A DNA stretch of 64,000 bases from NCBI GenBank assembly GCA_911728435.2, contig OU452198.1, forward strand, positions 17,952,001 to 18,016,000, in the 5' to 3' direction. Source of the DNA: Apoderus coryli (Eukaryota > Arthropoda > Insecta > Coleoptera > Attelabidae). The first letter of the stretch is position 1; each line of letters begins with the position of its first letter. A program made the position numbers and the translations under genes. The notes beneath the pieces were generated by a model. The model did not search any database and was not told where the DNA came from. It saw only the letters and a program-made list of their open reading frames with translations. This document shows, piece after piece, positions 1-12,359 of the stretch.

Positions 1-65
1 TCCCTTTGACATAATTTACGGACTAATTAAATAGTGGAGACGATGATTTTTGTTTTATTGTAAGA
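1..65. repeat. Fragment of a dispersed repeat, partner at 57846-57905
   Basis: The first 65 bases share the block tagtggagacga, a preceding ccctttga and a following ttttattgtaa/tttcattgtaa with 57846-57905. The rest of the repeat lies outside the window, so its class cannot be named. From 66 to 890 I see only AT-rich sequence with no supportable gene. Confidence 0.4.
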
Positions 66-893
66 ATATAATAGGTAACAGTAAGTATTGAAGTTTTTTA
101 ATATTATATCGTTTCAAAAATGGTAAATGCCCCAAATTGTGCATATCCCTTAACCCGTTAATTTTCGTTAATATAACTTTAGAGCTCCTTAACGAAGACC
201 GTAAATGCAAAATATGTATTTTTTTCTAACAACATATGAAAAGCCTAAATACAAGTAGCTATAATAATAAATTCAACTAATAAAGCCCTTATTTTAATCA
301 AATTCAACAAATGAAAAAGAAATCAGTAGCGGAAAGTTAATAACTCTACGATAATTTTAATACTGTCACAAAAGAATTAGGTAAGTACTTAGGTACTTAT
401 TTCACTTACCTATTGTTGCCTCTAACTAAATTGCACACAGTCCGTTTAAAAAAATTTAAATTGGGCCGGATTCTAGTGGGTTGCAAAGTTCCTGCTCTTC
501 GTTTACTATCACATATTAAAGCATTTATTACCTCCCTACAAATAATTATTACATTATTTAATTTTATAATAAAAACAATCTGATATAATTACTCTTCTGT
601 TACCAATGCCTTATATTTTTCAGACATATTATACTTAACAACAAAAACCAAAATAAAATATTGACCATAGAACGTAAACATGAATCAGCTGTTACGTTGT
701 GTATGAATTTTTTGATGTTAATTCTTCTTCTTCTCTCGTCTCGTTTAATGGCCTCCAACAAGCAGTCATTAAGCCAGTTATGCATATAATATATCAGAAC
801 TATAGAGTCTCTGATAAATATACATGATATAAATATGTTATGCAGTGATATTATAATCATCTTCTGTGACCAGAGTGCGAAGTTTGAAAAACG

Positions 894-1060
894 CGGCTTT
901 ATGCTAGCGTTATATGCATCCAACACCCGCTGATACGACGGTACAAAACTGTTTCTATTAGTTGAAATGCTGGCTTCTTAAGGACATTTAGATATTCTGA
1001 TCAATAGGAACAATTTCGTACTGTCGTATCATCGGATGCATGTAACGCCAGCCTTATTCC
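894..1060. repeat. Small foldback (MITE-like) inverted repeat
   Basis: Bases 894-957 and 1001-1060 are imperfect inverted copies. Both contain the elements of tgatacgac and atgcatcc and end in a ggct-rich block. The loop is about 43 bp. The size and arrangement fit a non-autonomous foldback; no target duplication is clear. Confidence 0.55.
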
Positions 1061-1345
1061 TTAATTTATCTGATGGTCTATAGTCTCTAGTACCTATTAG
1101 AGTGATAATAGAGATTCTTTTAACGCCTATACCGCTATTACCGGAACGTTATCTGTCAAAATTGTTCACGCTAACGCTATTTCGGTTACCGTATTCCGTT
1201 ATGTAGCGACCGTGACCGTATAATTTACCGTAACTCTATTTAGTGTCAAAACCGACAAAAATGTGTAAATTTCATAAGTCGAAAGAACAAATTGTGATAT
1301 TAATAAAATTAAATTACATATTATAAGAGGTAATATGTATAAAAT

Positions 1346-1580
1346 ATGACCATTCAGGAAAAGAAAAAACGCGTGCGTTTCAATGTAGAGGTCGACTTAA
1401 TTTTATTGAAAGAAGTTGTGTTAACCAACCCCTACGAGGTGAGGATACATCCAGATGGGTAGTTATTCAAACAAACGTAAATGAGAAATGCAAAAAAATG
1501 TCTATAAGAGCAGTAAAGGAGCATATAGCTTTAATTCTGATAAAATTATTAGAGATCAAAAAATATATAAAAATGATATA
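1346..1580 (+). pseudogene. Decayed Myb/SANT-like domain fragment
   Basis: An ATG at 1346 opens 38 codons containing KRVRFNVEVDLILLKEVV and NPYE, then a stop at 1460. After a frame change the pattern IQTNVNEKCKK then SIRAVKEHIALILIKLL can be read to about 1580. Basic start, 'V..D..LL.EV...NPYE', a central helix and a leucine-rich end resemble the Myb/SANT-like DNA-binding protein that accompanies some insect transposons. This is recognition from memory at family level only. The reading frame is broken, so it is not a working gene. It could instead be an unrelated short ORF. Confidence 0.35.
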
Positions 1581-1915
1581 ACATAAATCACAAACTTTCT
1601 ACTTGACAGAAATCTCTCTTTTTGCAGAAATTATAAAAGTGAGGTTAAAATTTCCTATACGTAGGGGTACGACGTTGTTTAATAAAGAACTCTTCCGATA
1701 GTCCGACTTTACCGTACTAATAACGGAACCGTATTTTTCCCTGAACAAATCAAAATAAATCTGTCTTAATAATAGCATGGTACAACAAACCCCATGAAGA
1801 AACATGATAAATATCTTTTTGCCGTAATTAGCTCTATCCTTCTTCACGTTCTCTCTCGCACTGCGGTGCAGACAAAAAATGAACGCGACACCCTGTCGTA
1901 AGTCCATGTTTGTAA

Positions 1916-3368
1916 TAGCTTTATTCGGGTTTGGAAATTAGAACCGTTCTAGAAAAGTTCTCGGATTATTTGAGAACTGCGCAGAACTGGTTGCGCCTTG
2001 GATAAAATTCTCGGACCGTTCTATTAAGCTGCCTTTTGTGCGAGAGAGATTTGGAGATTTGGGTATTGGTGGATGACAATCCCGTGACGCCAGCGCGTAG
2101 AGGTAAATCGCCGTTTCTCCAAATACCCAAAAGTTGGTTTAAGTTTATGTTTTCTCGGATATTTGCACTTTGCGCATGCGTTATGATCGGCTCCGTTGTG
2201 AACCATAAAATAAATAACAACAAAAATAACCTAATAAACCTTTACTAACCTTAAATAATAAAGTGTTTAGTCTGTCGTGTTTATTAGTGTACGCTTTTCA
2301 AAGTTTTAAAACTATTAGGAACGAATCACCGAATCTCCAAATACCCAACGCAGTAAAAGGGTCTCATGACATTGCTATTCCACCACCCTCAAATCTCTCA
2401 ATACCCAAATACCCGAATCTCCAAATCTTCCTCGCACAAAAGGCAGCTTCACTTTTCAAAATTGTGAAAAACCCGAACGCTTCATCTTCACCTATACCAA
2501 ACATAAATAATATATAACCTATCTTTAATGTACAAACAATAAAATATGATCGTGGATGGTCTTCACTTCTACTTGATGAAAATTCATATTAAAGTTTTTG
2601 AAGAAAACAAGAAATGTTTTGAAATAATTTTTACAAAATATGGTACATCTGGCTTCTTCAGATAGCCACTGAAACAATTGTTATGTGTTGTGTAATAAAT
2701 TTCCACAAAATTTAAAAACATTGTTTTCTTCAAAAAGTTTAATAAAATAAGAGCCAAACATTTAAAGTTGTACCTATTCATTTTCTTTTTGTTTTATTTC
2801 GATTTTTCATTTTCATTCAAAATGGGTAGTGAACATAAGTTAACAAAGCATAAAAATTTCATGAAGACAAAATACAAATGTTTAATATAATTATTATCAT
2901 TGTCTTCTTATAGGATATACTAAATATATAATATTGTTTTTTTTAGTAAATAATGTAGTCTACCTTTTTAAATACAGATATATTTAATTATAATATAACA
3001 TTTAATCATCTAATATATAATTAAATATATTATGTGATAAGATGTACGTTTTTAGTATAGGCATTGTCTTTATAAAGTCCTTTTAAAGACAATGGTATAG
3101 GTTAAAATTAAACTCAAAACATAAATAACACGTTTATTGATATGCGCATGTGTAGCAAATAATCCAAAAACAGTCAGAGATCAGTTCTTGCGCAACAGGA
3201 GGGATCGATTCTGACAGTTCTTGAACCGTTCTCGGACTTTTTATTTCAATCCGGAATAGCAAACAGCAGCAGTTCTAAATCAGTTCAAGAAAACTCGAAC
3301 ATGTAAATTTGAACTGCGCACACTCCTGACAGTTCTAGAACAGTTCTGTACGAACCCGAATAAAGCTA
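1916..3368. mobile_element. TIR-bounded non-autonomous element, 1.45 kb
   Basis: The ends tagctttattcgggtt (1916-1931) and aacccgaataaagcta (3353-3368) are perfect 16-bp inverted copies. Inside both ends the motif gttct/agaac recurs many times, often as gttctagaac, giving clustered short palindromes. No coding region is recognisable inside. A nested inverted repeat occupies 2029-2450. No convincing target-site duplication flanks it, so the superfamily is unknown. Confidence 0.65.
2029..2450. repeat. Nested inverted repeat rich in the motif aatctccaaatacccaa
   Basis: The block agctgccttttgtgcgag at about 2029 has its inverted partner ctcgcacaaaaggcagct near 2434. Between them the heptad-like motif ctccaaatacccaa recurs in both orientations (near 2055, 2117, 2335, 2400-2430). 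This looks like a foldback inserted in the 1916-3368 element. Confidence 0.5.
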
Positions 3369-3760
3369 ATGTCATTGGAATATCTACATAACCTAAAATA
3401 AGTTAATTACTCATCTGTTTTTTATTAATGTTCTCGATTATTTTTTGAATCACCATTTGCTTTGTACACGTTCGAAAATTTAAACCTCAATTCCTATTCT
3501 ATTGTATATTATTTGCGATATGTGGGTATTTTGGGACAAGAACAGTGTCTTTGTGCTGATAGAATAACTATGAATATATTACAAAATTGGCGTAGACAAT
3601 CTGGACTTGGCCACTCTGCTTATAAATGATGTGACCGTTTCCTCATTCATTTTCAACTTTTCTGTAGGTAATAAAGCTACGTAAATAATTTGTGTGACCG
3701 CATTACTTAACGACATAACCTCACCAAATACAAATGTTAAGTAAATAGATATAATAGGCA

Positions 3761-4350
3761 GTTAAGGCAAAACCAAGGACGTATACGTATCCCCATACGT
3801 AAACGTGAGATTTTGGTTATGTTTACACTAGATAAGCAGTCATTCAAAATAGAGTTAAGGTGCCATCCAATACGTATCGTATATGCGGAAGGTAGAGATA
3901 ACACTTTACTTGAGAAAAAGACTATTTTAGATTTTTCTACTACCATTTACTATGTTGTTAATATTATTGTTTTTTTAATTATTAACCAAATACCTATATA
4001 TTTTATTATGTAACAGAAAAATGTTTATAATTGTTACAAAATAAACTGCTACTACTACTAATAATAATAAACTATTTATTGCAAAATAGCTTAGCTTAAT
4101 TTTCAATTTAGATTGAGTTTTTAATGTTCTATGCTAGATATTCGTACAAGTTCATGTAATTCCGACAACAATCGGTTCAATACGTTTAAGTATACGATAC
4201 GCGTAGAGGTACATATGTTTACGGCCTTCGTATCGTTAAACCGTTGATTGAAATATTTCAATCAACGGTTAAACGTATCATAAATTTAAAGAGCGCATGC
4301 GTAGATGTCAAAAGATACGTTTACGTATACGTCACTGGCTTTGCCTTAAC
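3761..4350. mobile_element. MITE-like TIR element, 590 bp
   Basis: The left end gttaaggcaaaaccaaggac matches the inverted right end gttaaggcaaagccagtgac; both continue into gtatacgta. The interior has repeated tacgtat motifs but no coding capacity. Inside it, at 4242-4272, sits a near-perfect short palindrome accgttgattgaaa/tttcaatcaacggt that recurs at 11328-11358. Confidence 0.6.
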
Positions 4351-4429
4351 TCCCTAACATCAACACTGGGTTACTTCTCGCTTATTCAGGCTAGCAGCGG
4401 TTTGAATCGGTTGTGATGAAGGGCCAAAA

Positions 4430-4690
4430 CAAAGGATAACTTTGTAGAAAATGCACATATTCATAATATTAGGCGAATTTTTAATTGAATCTCTTAGTTT
4501 CATGTAGACCACTGTGTATTTGATGATGCAAAAATTAAAGTTAAATTAAATTTTACCTATAGATATGCATATCTTTCATTTTGCATGGAAGAAGCACACA
4601 TATTGGTGATAATAGGAAGATTTTTCAAGATTATAATATTTATTATCAAGTTAGCCATGAGAATTTGAGAAGACAGAATACATTTTTTTT
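4430..4690 (+). repeat. Dispersed repeat, second copy at 55893-56115
   Basis: Shared blocks in the same order and orientation include aaggataact, atgcacatattcataatatt, gaatttttaattgaa, ctatagatatg and agccatgagaatttga. The partner lies in the centre of the foldback element at 54597-56977, which suggests this copy is the core of a related element that lost its arms. Confidence 0.6.
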
Positions 4691-4744
4691 AATTTGATGT
4701 TTACTGTCAAATAGTCTGTTGAAGAGTTGGTCTAAACATAAAGA

Positions 4745-6665
4745 ATGCCAGGATAGCTGCCCTTGATCGACATATAAAATGATCTGGTAATCCTTCTAGA
4801 GCTTCGTGGCAACTAATCAGTAATCTGCGGTGTGGTCACGGGTCGGACCATTCAGCTAGATCCGCAATAACCCCGGGTGAATTTAATGACTTCTTTGTTA
4901 ATATAGCCCTGAGGCTGGTACATAATCTGCCTGTCTCGGTCGTCTCTTTTGACCGGTACATAAGCGATTTTGTTCGCGATGATTACCAGCGTTTTAGCTG
5001 TGACGAGTTTTCATATATAGAGGGTAGAGATATTATTAGCAACTTGAAAAACTCCAATAGTAAAGATTATTACCAAACGAATACCAAAATGCTTAAATGT
5101 ATTTGTAACATCATAATATATCCTCTAACAAGGTTATTTAATTGCTGCCTTAAGGAAGGGATCTTTCCTGCAGCGTTTATGGTCTCCCGTGTGACACCAA
5201 TTTTTAAAAAGGGTGATATTAATGATGTGGGAAGTTATCGCCTAATTTCCATTGTACCCCTGTTGGGCAAGGTTTTTGAGAAGGCCCTTAAGGTAAGGCT
5301 TTCCGATGATTTTGAGCGCAACAATTTGTTAAACGGGCAGCAGTTCGGTTTTAGAAATGGATTGTCTACAGCCGTGGTGATAAACAAATTGATTACAGTG
5401 GTTACGGATGCTTTCAATATAGTGGCAAAAATTGTGCGGCGCTAATGCTGGACCTATCGAGAGCTTTCGACTCCGTTGATCCAGAAATACTTATGGCTAA
5501 ATTATAATTTGTCTGGACCGTTTCTGGATCTGACAAAATCGTATCTTACGGATCGAACGCAGTTTGTTCACTATGCTCGCAAGCGATCAACCTTGTTAGG
5601 TAATGTGTTCGGCGTTCCACAGGGATCTGTGCTGGGACCACTTCTATTCATAATATTCGTCAATGATTTACCAGTGTGTGAACCTGTGGTAAGAGCGGAT
5701 GTGGATGTAAACCACCTACTCCACGCTCTTGATGGGACACGAGAAAGGGCTTCATACTGGTTCACTGCGAATGGTCTTAGTCTGAATCAATCAAAAACTG
5801 AACGAATTGTGTTTTCGTTGAGAAATGGCTCTGATTTCAGTGATGAGGTTCTTGGGTGTTTATCTTGACCAGAGACTGACATGGCATGCTCATGTCGACT
5901 ATGTTTCTGGTAAGTTATCGTCAAACACATACGTATTGCGGGGTTTGTCCACAAAATTGTCAAGATCTGTTTTGTTGATGACTCTGATACAGAGCCATGT
6001 CTCTTATGGCGTGCTTGCCTGGGGACACGCACCTGTCTCATCTCGTATTTTTGCACTCCAACGGCGAGCTTTGATAGTTGTTGCTGGCTTGTCGTATCGG
6101 GCCGACTGTAGGAGTTCCTTTAATGTGCTTGGAGTTTTGACCCAGCCCTGTATATATATGCTTCAATGTCTGAAATATGTTAAACTACACTCCAATATGT
6201 ACACGCCACATTTGGCTGTTCATCAGTATTCCACTAGGAATAATGAGAACTTCGTACTGGACAGACATCGAGTAGATAAAGCAAGATTTTTTCTTAACCA
6301 CCACGCATCTAAATTATTTCATGCTTTGCCTCGACATGTGAGAGAGCTTCTGCCTAAATTGTTTCTCCAGAAAATGAAATTGTCAGGGAGTCATTTTATT
6401 CTATGGAAGACTATTTGGAATTTGACTTCTCAGATAGAAACGTGATCTAAACTTTTTTATTTATATTTATATGTTTTGTGTGTACTTGTAAATTTTATTT
6501 TTTACATGAATTTGTTTCTTACATATTGTGTATTTGTTTGTTTTTTTAAATAATTTGTGATGCTATATTTTCACCTTTTTATTTTTTTATGACCAGTGTA
6601 AGCATTTATGTATTATTATTAATTAATTATAATAATAATTAATTAAATAAATAAAAATAAATATT
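4745..6665 (+). pseudogene. Decayed non-LTR retrotransposon (jockey-like) reverse transcriptase
   Basis: Read in pieces from about 4790. A pre-RT stretch has NDFFVNIALRL. RT fingers follow with VTPIFKKGD and SYRLISIVPLLGKVFE (to about 5290), then NGQQFGFRNGLST. A stop near 5443 precedes LDLSRAFDSVDP. Then come GVPQGSVLGPLLF, the post-RT LGVYLDQRLTWHAHV and a long C-terminal region ending near 6445. The catalytic YADD motif is gone: the position reads VRADVDVNHLL. With the stops and frame changes, this copy cannot be active. The 5' end is truncated, and the 3' end finishes in an AT-rich run of taa/tta units at about 6610-6665. It probably moved by target-primed reverse transcription. Confidence 0.85.
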
Positions 6666-7025
6666 ATTATTTCATTGTTGGTTTTGTTCGCTAAATAATA
6701 TTCAAATAAATTTGTTTAGTAAACGATACACGTAGCGTTGCACGTCTTGTACAGCTCATTTCCCCTATCCTTCGTTAAAATTTTAATTTTAGCTGGCGCC
6801 CAGGTCTGAGGGTTGTTGTGAAACCGAAAGATCACCACCCGCTGAGCTACGGAGGCACAATTAAGTCACGACTGAGATATTTAGGTACCTACAGCAAAGC
6901 TCTATAATAGGCCTACACTGAACCGAAAAGGTACGTGATATTAATAAAAAAGTGCTTCAAATCAATGAACATCAACATTAAATTTGAGCCGATGATGGGT
7001 GACATTAATACAATGAACGTTCGTA

Positions 7026-7350
7026 CATAAATTCGGTAGCGAATTCTGTACGTTGAATTAATAAATAAAGAACATAAATTTATGCTCGCCGGTTATTGAT
7101 CTTACGAATGATGGACATTAATTTATAACTCCTGTACGTTAAAACGATGTTACCAGGTTGTTAATGATACGAACGATGAAGATTAGTTTATGTCTCCAAT
7201 ACGTAAAACCGATGTTAGCTGGTTATTAATGTTACGAACGATGAACATTAATCTATGACTTTTGTACATTAAACCGATGTCTGAAGGTTATTAATGTTAC
7301 GAACGAGAAACATGAATCTATGACTTTTGTACGTTAAACCAATGTTAGCT
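7026..7350 (+). repeat. Minisatellite, 65-bp unit, exact period
   Basis: The word ggttatta or a one-base variant starts at 7091, 7156, 7221, 7286 and 7351, always 65 bp apart. Units read roughly ggttattaatgttacgaacg, then atgaacattaatctatgac, then ttttgtacgttaaaccgatg. The units differ by many substitutions but show no indels. A fifth partial unit lies at about 7026-7090. No coding role is seen. Confidence 0.85.
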
Positions 7351-7604
7351 GATTATTACATTGGGTTATAATAATTGTTTTACGTAATTTTGTTCGCCGG
7401 AAATTATTATTACGAAAGATTGAGATTATTGTTCTGTATTCAATCAATAATCGCGAGCATATAGGTACATATGTATTATGTGTACTGCAAAGTACAGTAT
7501 GGTTCAAATATACTAGTACCAATGGTTAGAGAATTTAAAAACCCAAATAAGACTCAAAATTATCTTGCTGTACGTCCATTGATTTGATGCACCTGCTTTG
7601 TAAA

Positions 7605-8655
7605 TAAATTAAATCATATTTGTACGACACTCGAAATTTGGAAACTAAAGTCCGCGGAAATTCTTCTAAACAAAATTGGAAATTATTACGAGATCTAAAC
7701 ATTTATGCAGGGGAAAATATCACAATACCCTCTTTTATTCATGATGTTGATAATATTAATGATTTTTTTGTGGCCACTTCTACCAACAATCCGGACCCAG
7801 GAACGATCAATTTTTACTTAAGTAATAAAATTAGGCCTGATATTAACTTTGAATTTACAATGGTGGATCATGGGGAGATACTTGATGCATTGCTTGGGAT
7901 TAAGTCAGATGCAGTAGGCAGTGACATGATCAGTATTGATATGCTAGTAGTAGTAGTTGTCCGTTTATAATGCCCTTTATACAGCATCTAGTTAATTACT
8001 ATATAGAAACGAGGAACTTCCCAACATGTTGGAAAGAAGCCAATGTCATTCCAATCCCAAAACTAAAACTCCATCAACATTTAAGGATCTTATAGACCAT
8101 TTAATATACTCCCAGCGATCTCCAAGGTTATTGAGAGAGTGATCTGCAATCAAATGAACACATATCTTGATGGTCATGGGTTGTTGTCGGAGGTCCAGTC
8201 TGGGTTCCGTCAAGGTCACAGTTGCTCCACGACATGACTTAAAATACTGGATGATGCATTGGGGGCAGTAGATCAGGGTCTATTGACGACATTGCTGCTG
8301 TTGGACTACGCAAGGGGCATTTGACCGCATTGGTCATGGTTTGTTGCTGGCCATTGTGGGTTACCTGGGCTTTGGGGAGTCTGCTGCGTCTCTACTCGGA
8401 ACATATGTGAATGATAGAAGTCAGGTTGTCATTTTGGGAACGGCAGTGTCTGGGCCCAGGACATTGCGTAGTGCCGCAGGCCATCCAGGAATCATTGCCT
8501 TTTTTTATGTATCAGAGTTTTTGTTGTTGTTATTATTATGCAGTTATCTTTAGTATTGCTAATATGTTAAGCTAGGAGGCTGTGCATCGACTTCGTCTTT
8601 TGTGTAACTTTTCTAAGTTCTCAATAAAGTCATTTATTATATTATTATTATTAAT
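7605..8655 (+). pseudogene. LINE (jockey-like) fragment, pre-RT and N-terminal RT
   Basis: From 7620 an open frame of 116 codons reads like the linker before a jockey RT domain (NDFFVATSTNNPD, then EILDALLGIKSDAVGSDMISIDML). Further pieces in changing frames give LLSEVQSGFRQGHSC and LLDYARG near 8185-8310. A stop and frame shifts break it, and most of the RT palm is missing. The 3' end has aataaagtcatttattat and a (tta)n tail at about 8620-8655. Both ends lie within the 6915-9602 element, so it inserted there later. Confidence 0.7.
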
Positions 8656-9747
8656 CAAAATAACAGGTTTTTAAGTAAACAGTGTGCGCCTTTAGAATTG
8701 ACTTATAGAACCCATAAGTACGGTTGAATTGCAGATTTTCTTCCTTTAAGGTTTATTATAGGTTCTTCTATTTCTTGAACTGTTTTAGCACAAAATAAAA
8801 AAGATTCTTGAGAGTCTTTTATTGTGTACTTCAAATGGCTTATCTTTCCACTGGCACCTTTGGAACATAGCTTAGCGGATAGCACTAAATATCCATTAAG
8901 AGCCCATAAAATTTCTCCCCTCGTATCGGCGGGTTTTCAACATTACAAAGGAATACCGCACTGTGTTTTTCGTTTTAAACTGACTTTAGTTTTGTACTTT
9001 ACTAAATGGTACTTATATAAAAAGATTACTACTTACCTTATATTTCTACATTTGTTGTATTATTTGGGAACAAATTTTAAAAATAGATTTAGGAACACAC
9101 TTCACTTTTCAACTGTATACATTTAACTAAACAAAACAAAAAGGACGCGTAAAGTCTATGAGAATGTCATAATGTCAATGTTTTGAGTATTCAGTCTATT
9201 GTCCGGGTGCATTGATTTGCGTGCGTTACTCAGAATTTAATGGTTAGGTTCGTAAAATTAATGCTTAGCATCCATTGAATCAACGATGATCGTTTATTAG
9301 TTTTTATGTTCGCTGTTCATAGGTGTATGATTTACAAATTATTGTGTTAAAGGCGAAGAGCATAAATTAATAAATTTAAAACATTGAAGCAATAAATAGT
9401 GATATTATATTGATGAAAAAAAAACATAAATTTTCGATGTCTTGCATTTATTGATTAACGTTTCATCGTACATTGTTTCTATGTATGAAATTATTAATTT
9501 ATGATCAAAATTCATTGTAACAGTGACCAATTCATAATATTAATGTTCAAAATATTGATGACAACCATTCATTGGTTTTACGTACAATATTTTTTTCAGT
9601 GTAGCAAGTTCATTATCTTTGTTTATGTTCAGATTGCGAACTAGCTTTTTTGGCCAGTAGGATACTTAGTATTTTAGGCTAAACTGAACGTTCGACGCTA
9701 TTTAAGTGATATTAAAAAAAATAACATCATACAATAACAAATAATTT

Positions 9748-9753
9748 TTTATT
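9748..9753 (-). terminator. Candidate polyadenylation signal of the MFS gene
   Basis: tttatt on the plus strand gives AATAAA on the minus strand, about 180 bp after the stop codon of the transporter. The interval 9605-9934 would then be mostly its 3' UTR and flank. Confidence 0.4.
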
Positions 9754-9934
9754 AAAACTTAGTTTTATACTACTTGAGCGATATTAAATTTAACTAACGG
9801 TACCTACCGTTGCTGTGCTTAAACTTGATATGAAATTAAATTACATCACATTGTTTTATAGACCTATAAAGCACTATCCTTAGTATCCATGCTTCCCAAT
9901 AAATTAAGTTACAGTTCTTAGCCTAGTAATTTAT

Positions 9935-10131
9935 TTACAGTCTGCTGCTACCCGTGTTTAATGGTTTGGTATTTCTCACCATGGCAGTAATGGTTTTCAT
10001 GTTAGTTTCGTCTGTGTTGCTAAATGTCATATTGTCCACTCCATAGAGTTCCTTCGTTGAAGGAAGCCCAGTGTTTGAAGGTTTTGCAGCACCAGGCATA
10101 AGAAACATTGTGAAAAGAAACATGAACGAAC
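9935..10131 (-). CDS. Spinster-like MFS transporter, exon 6 (C-terminus)
   Basis: The exon starts after the strong acceptor tattgtctcttctag and ends at a TAA at 9935-9937. It encodes residues 449-513: the end of the last membrane helix (FMFLFTMFLMPGA) and then a polar cytoplasmic tail of about 50 residues ending TGSSRL. The 1-nt overhang from the previous exon plus the first two bases restore a Ser codon. The tail is variable in this family, so there is no functional motif to point to. Confidence 0.8.
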
Positions 10132-11327
10132 CTAGAAGAGACAATATAAATATTTAACACCGATTAATTATTGATTGTAAATAGTTTTTTTGAACCTGAG
10201 GTATAATGAAATTAAATCAGAAATGTTTAAGCATCTTTGTGCATATTTAGTCCACTATCGGATGACATAAACTAAATTAATTTAGTTTAATCTTCTGTAT
10301 TATTTTAAATTTTAGTCTTAGTTCGTTGTAATACTTGATTTGTATACCTCCCAACCTGCTCTAAATGATTTCTCAAAATTCTTCCTAATTTCTCTAGTCA
10401 TCGTTAGCAAATGGGGGTTTCTCTCGTTAAATACTCTACAGGTGATATTAATCACTTTATTTTATTCTCCATGAATAAATAATAAGTATTTTTCATTTTT
10501 ATTAATTTGACGTTTAGTTTGACGTTAAAATGACAATAAATTCATGGCTAACTAAATTAATTAGCTAGCTTCCAGAAAGACAACGGTAGGCGCTGCCGAA
10601 AATTTTAAAATGACGATATTTCGAAAACTATGCATTTTAGAAAATGATAACCTATTACAAAATTGCATTATTTTTTAATGCTAAGGAAGATAAAATAATA
10701 TTAATATACCCATTCCATTTGAAAAAATTGACTTTCAACTGTTTTTCTTGAACCGTTTTCAATACAATTTTTTGACCACCCTGTATAAACTAATCAGAAA
10801 ATGTCTTGTCAGTTCGAAAAAGAAGATCCCACCCGATAAGAAAATACCTGCAAAATAATTATTAAATACTGATTTACAAGGAAAAAACGGAATTCTTATG
10901 GAGCCCTAAACTGTCAATTTTGACATAAATCTTGATATAAGTCCAAAACGACTGACGTTAGGTATAGGACATGATACATGAAATATGTCTGAAATCTTAT
11001 TTAGAATCCAAAAATGTAATAATATATAGGGTGTTCCATTTAAAATAACAAAGTTGCCATCAACTTCCGGTATAACCGGAAGTGCTATGCCGTTGCTATT
11101 ATATTATTTGAGTAGAGCATATTTGACAATATAGACACTGAAATTTTCAAAATTCAACTCGAAGTAGTTTCTGAAATAATCTAATGGGTTGCCACCGTAG
11201 GACACCCTGTATATTATAAGAATTTCAATCAATTTAAGTCTAAAATAATTACGCATTTAAAATGAGAATACACTAAAGTAATTAAGTACCTACAGTTTAT
11301 AGTTAGTCCTAGTTCCTTAGTGTAAGC
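10132..11327. other. Intron 5, proximal part: transposon-end remnants only
   Basis: Between exon 6 and the palindrome at 11328 there is no coding signal. Near 10775 and 11200 the words accaccctgtata and acaccctgtata, and gtgttccatttaaaa at about 11035, look like the ends of decayed mariner-type elements. Identification rests only on these short ends. Confidence 0.3.
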
Positions 11328-11358
11328 GTTGATTGAAATATTTAATTTTCAATCAACG
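11328..11358. repeat. Short palindrome, second copy of the 4242-4272 motif
   Basis: cgttgattgaaa and tttcaatcaacg face each other across a 7-bp centre (tatttaat). The same arms occur at 4242-4272 with almost no loop. It may be the fused termini of a collapsed foldback element. Confidence 0.6.
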
Positions 11359-11849
11359 GTGTAAGTTAGTTTTAAGTATTTTAAGTTTAGGTTAAACTTT
11401 ACACAACAGTGTTTTACAAATAAATAAAATATGTGAGTTCCTGATAAAATTCTACAACAAGTAAAACTAAAAAAAATAAATAAAACACATTTAACATTAT
11501 AATAATTGGGCATACATACAACATACTCGTATTGCAAATAAAGCAAATTTCATTAAATACGCTGGCGCATCTAGTGTCTGTAGAATTTTAGGACTTTTTC
11601 TATTACCTACGCAAAGATTTATTGTATAAATCTTTGACCTACGCATTGAAAGATTTAGTGTAGCAGTAGCGGTGAAAAAAATCACCATATTAATTATTCC
11701 GTAAGTAAATATCAGTATAGTAGTAGTAGTAAAGACACAAGGAAAGCCACGATTCCGTTAATCTCATTTTTCTTCAGGCTTCAGAAGGAGCAGAATAGCT
11801 TTCGAACGTTGCTGCATAGAAATCCGTTAAAATTTCTGATTTTTATTTA

Positions 11850-12300
11850 CAATAAATGAAAAATAACTTAATGGCAAAGCGGACTAAAATTCTGTTTTTA
11901 CATACACAACGAATTTTGTTTAATTTAGCAGGGCCCCAGTCTAATTCACTAGGAACCAGACCGAGACATGGGTCGACAGATACTGACGAATTCCTTTCGC
12001 TCTTGTTATGAGCTCGTCAGAGTACCATAGTCGTTGCCCATCTACAAATATCAGCCTGCTTTGAAGCACAATAGGATACACAACAGTAGACACATGTAAA
12101 CACGTATCATCTACATGTATATAGTAATGCATATCCCATACCATGCAGAGGCCGAACAAACTCAATGTATAGGTAAAACCAGTCGTATAAATAGAAATAA
12201 ATATAGATAAAAATAAAAATAGTATGAACACAAAACGCTAGCAGGAGACCATTTTATCCTTCTGCTAGCATCTCCCAAATGTTTGGGTTTCAGCAATGCT
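11850..12300 (-). repeat. Three-copy repeat, copy 1 (96-codon open frame)
   Basis: On the minus strand 12231-11941 holds a 96-codon open frame that begins MFILFLFLSIF and ends VWFLVN. The next two copies carry the same frame with a few changes. It matches no family I know, and the hydrophobic start is just translated AT-rich DNA. The end near 12242-12275 carries gctagcag/ctgctagc flanking a 17-bp centre. It lies in intron 5 of the transporter. Confidence 0.75.
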
Positions 12301-12359
12301 CGGACGGTGGTCTCCAAGCGTTCTGCCGTCGATGTTTAATGCCAAATATTGAAAAATTA

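Larger units (their letters stand above)
6915..9602. mobile_element. TIR-bounded element with candidate TA duplication
   Basis: The left end cactgaa (6915) and right end ttcagtg (ending 9602) are inverted, flanked by TA on each side. They extend more weakly (gaaaaggtac versus aaaatattgtac). Between them lie an exact-period 65-bp minisatellite (7026-7350), a LINE fragment (7605-8655) and many short blocks of the type attaat/atgaacatt towards both ends. A minus-strand open stretch at about 8703-8920 (RGEILWALNGYLVLSAKL onwards) is not recognised. The TA flank is what mariner/Tc1-type elements leave, but there is no matching transposase. Confidence 0.45.

Noticed and set aside
7026..7350. CRISPR-like repeated units
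   Set aside because: The 65-bp units are contiguous, with no spacers, and the genome is eukaryotic.
8703..8920. Minus-strand stretch reading RGEILWALNGYLVLSAKL onward as a gene
   Set aside because: Looks protein-like but I cannot assign it, there is no ATG in frame, and it lies inside a decayed TIR element.
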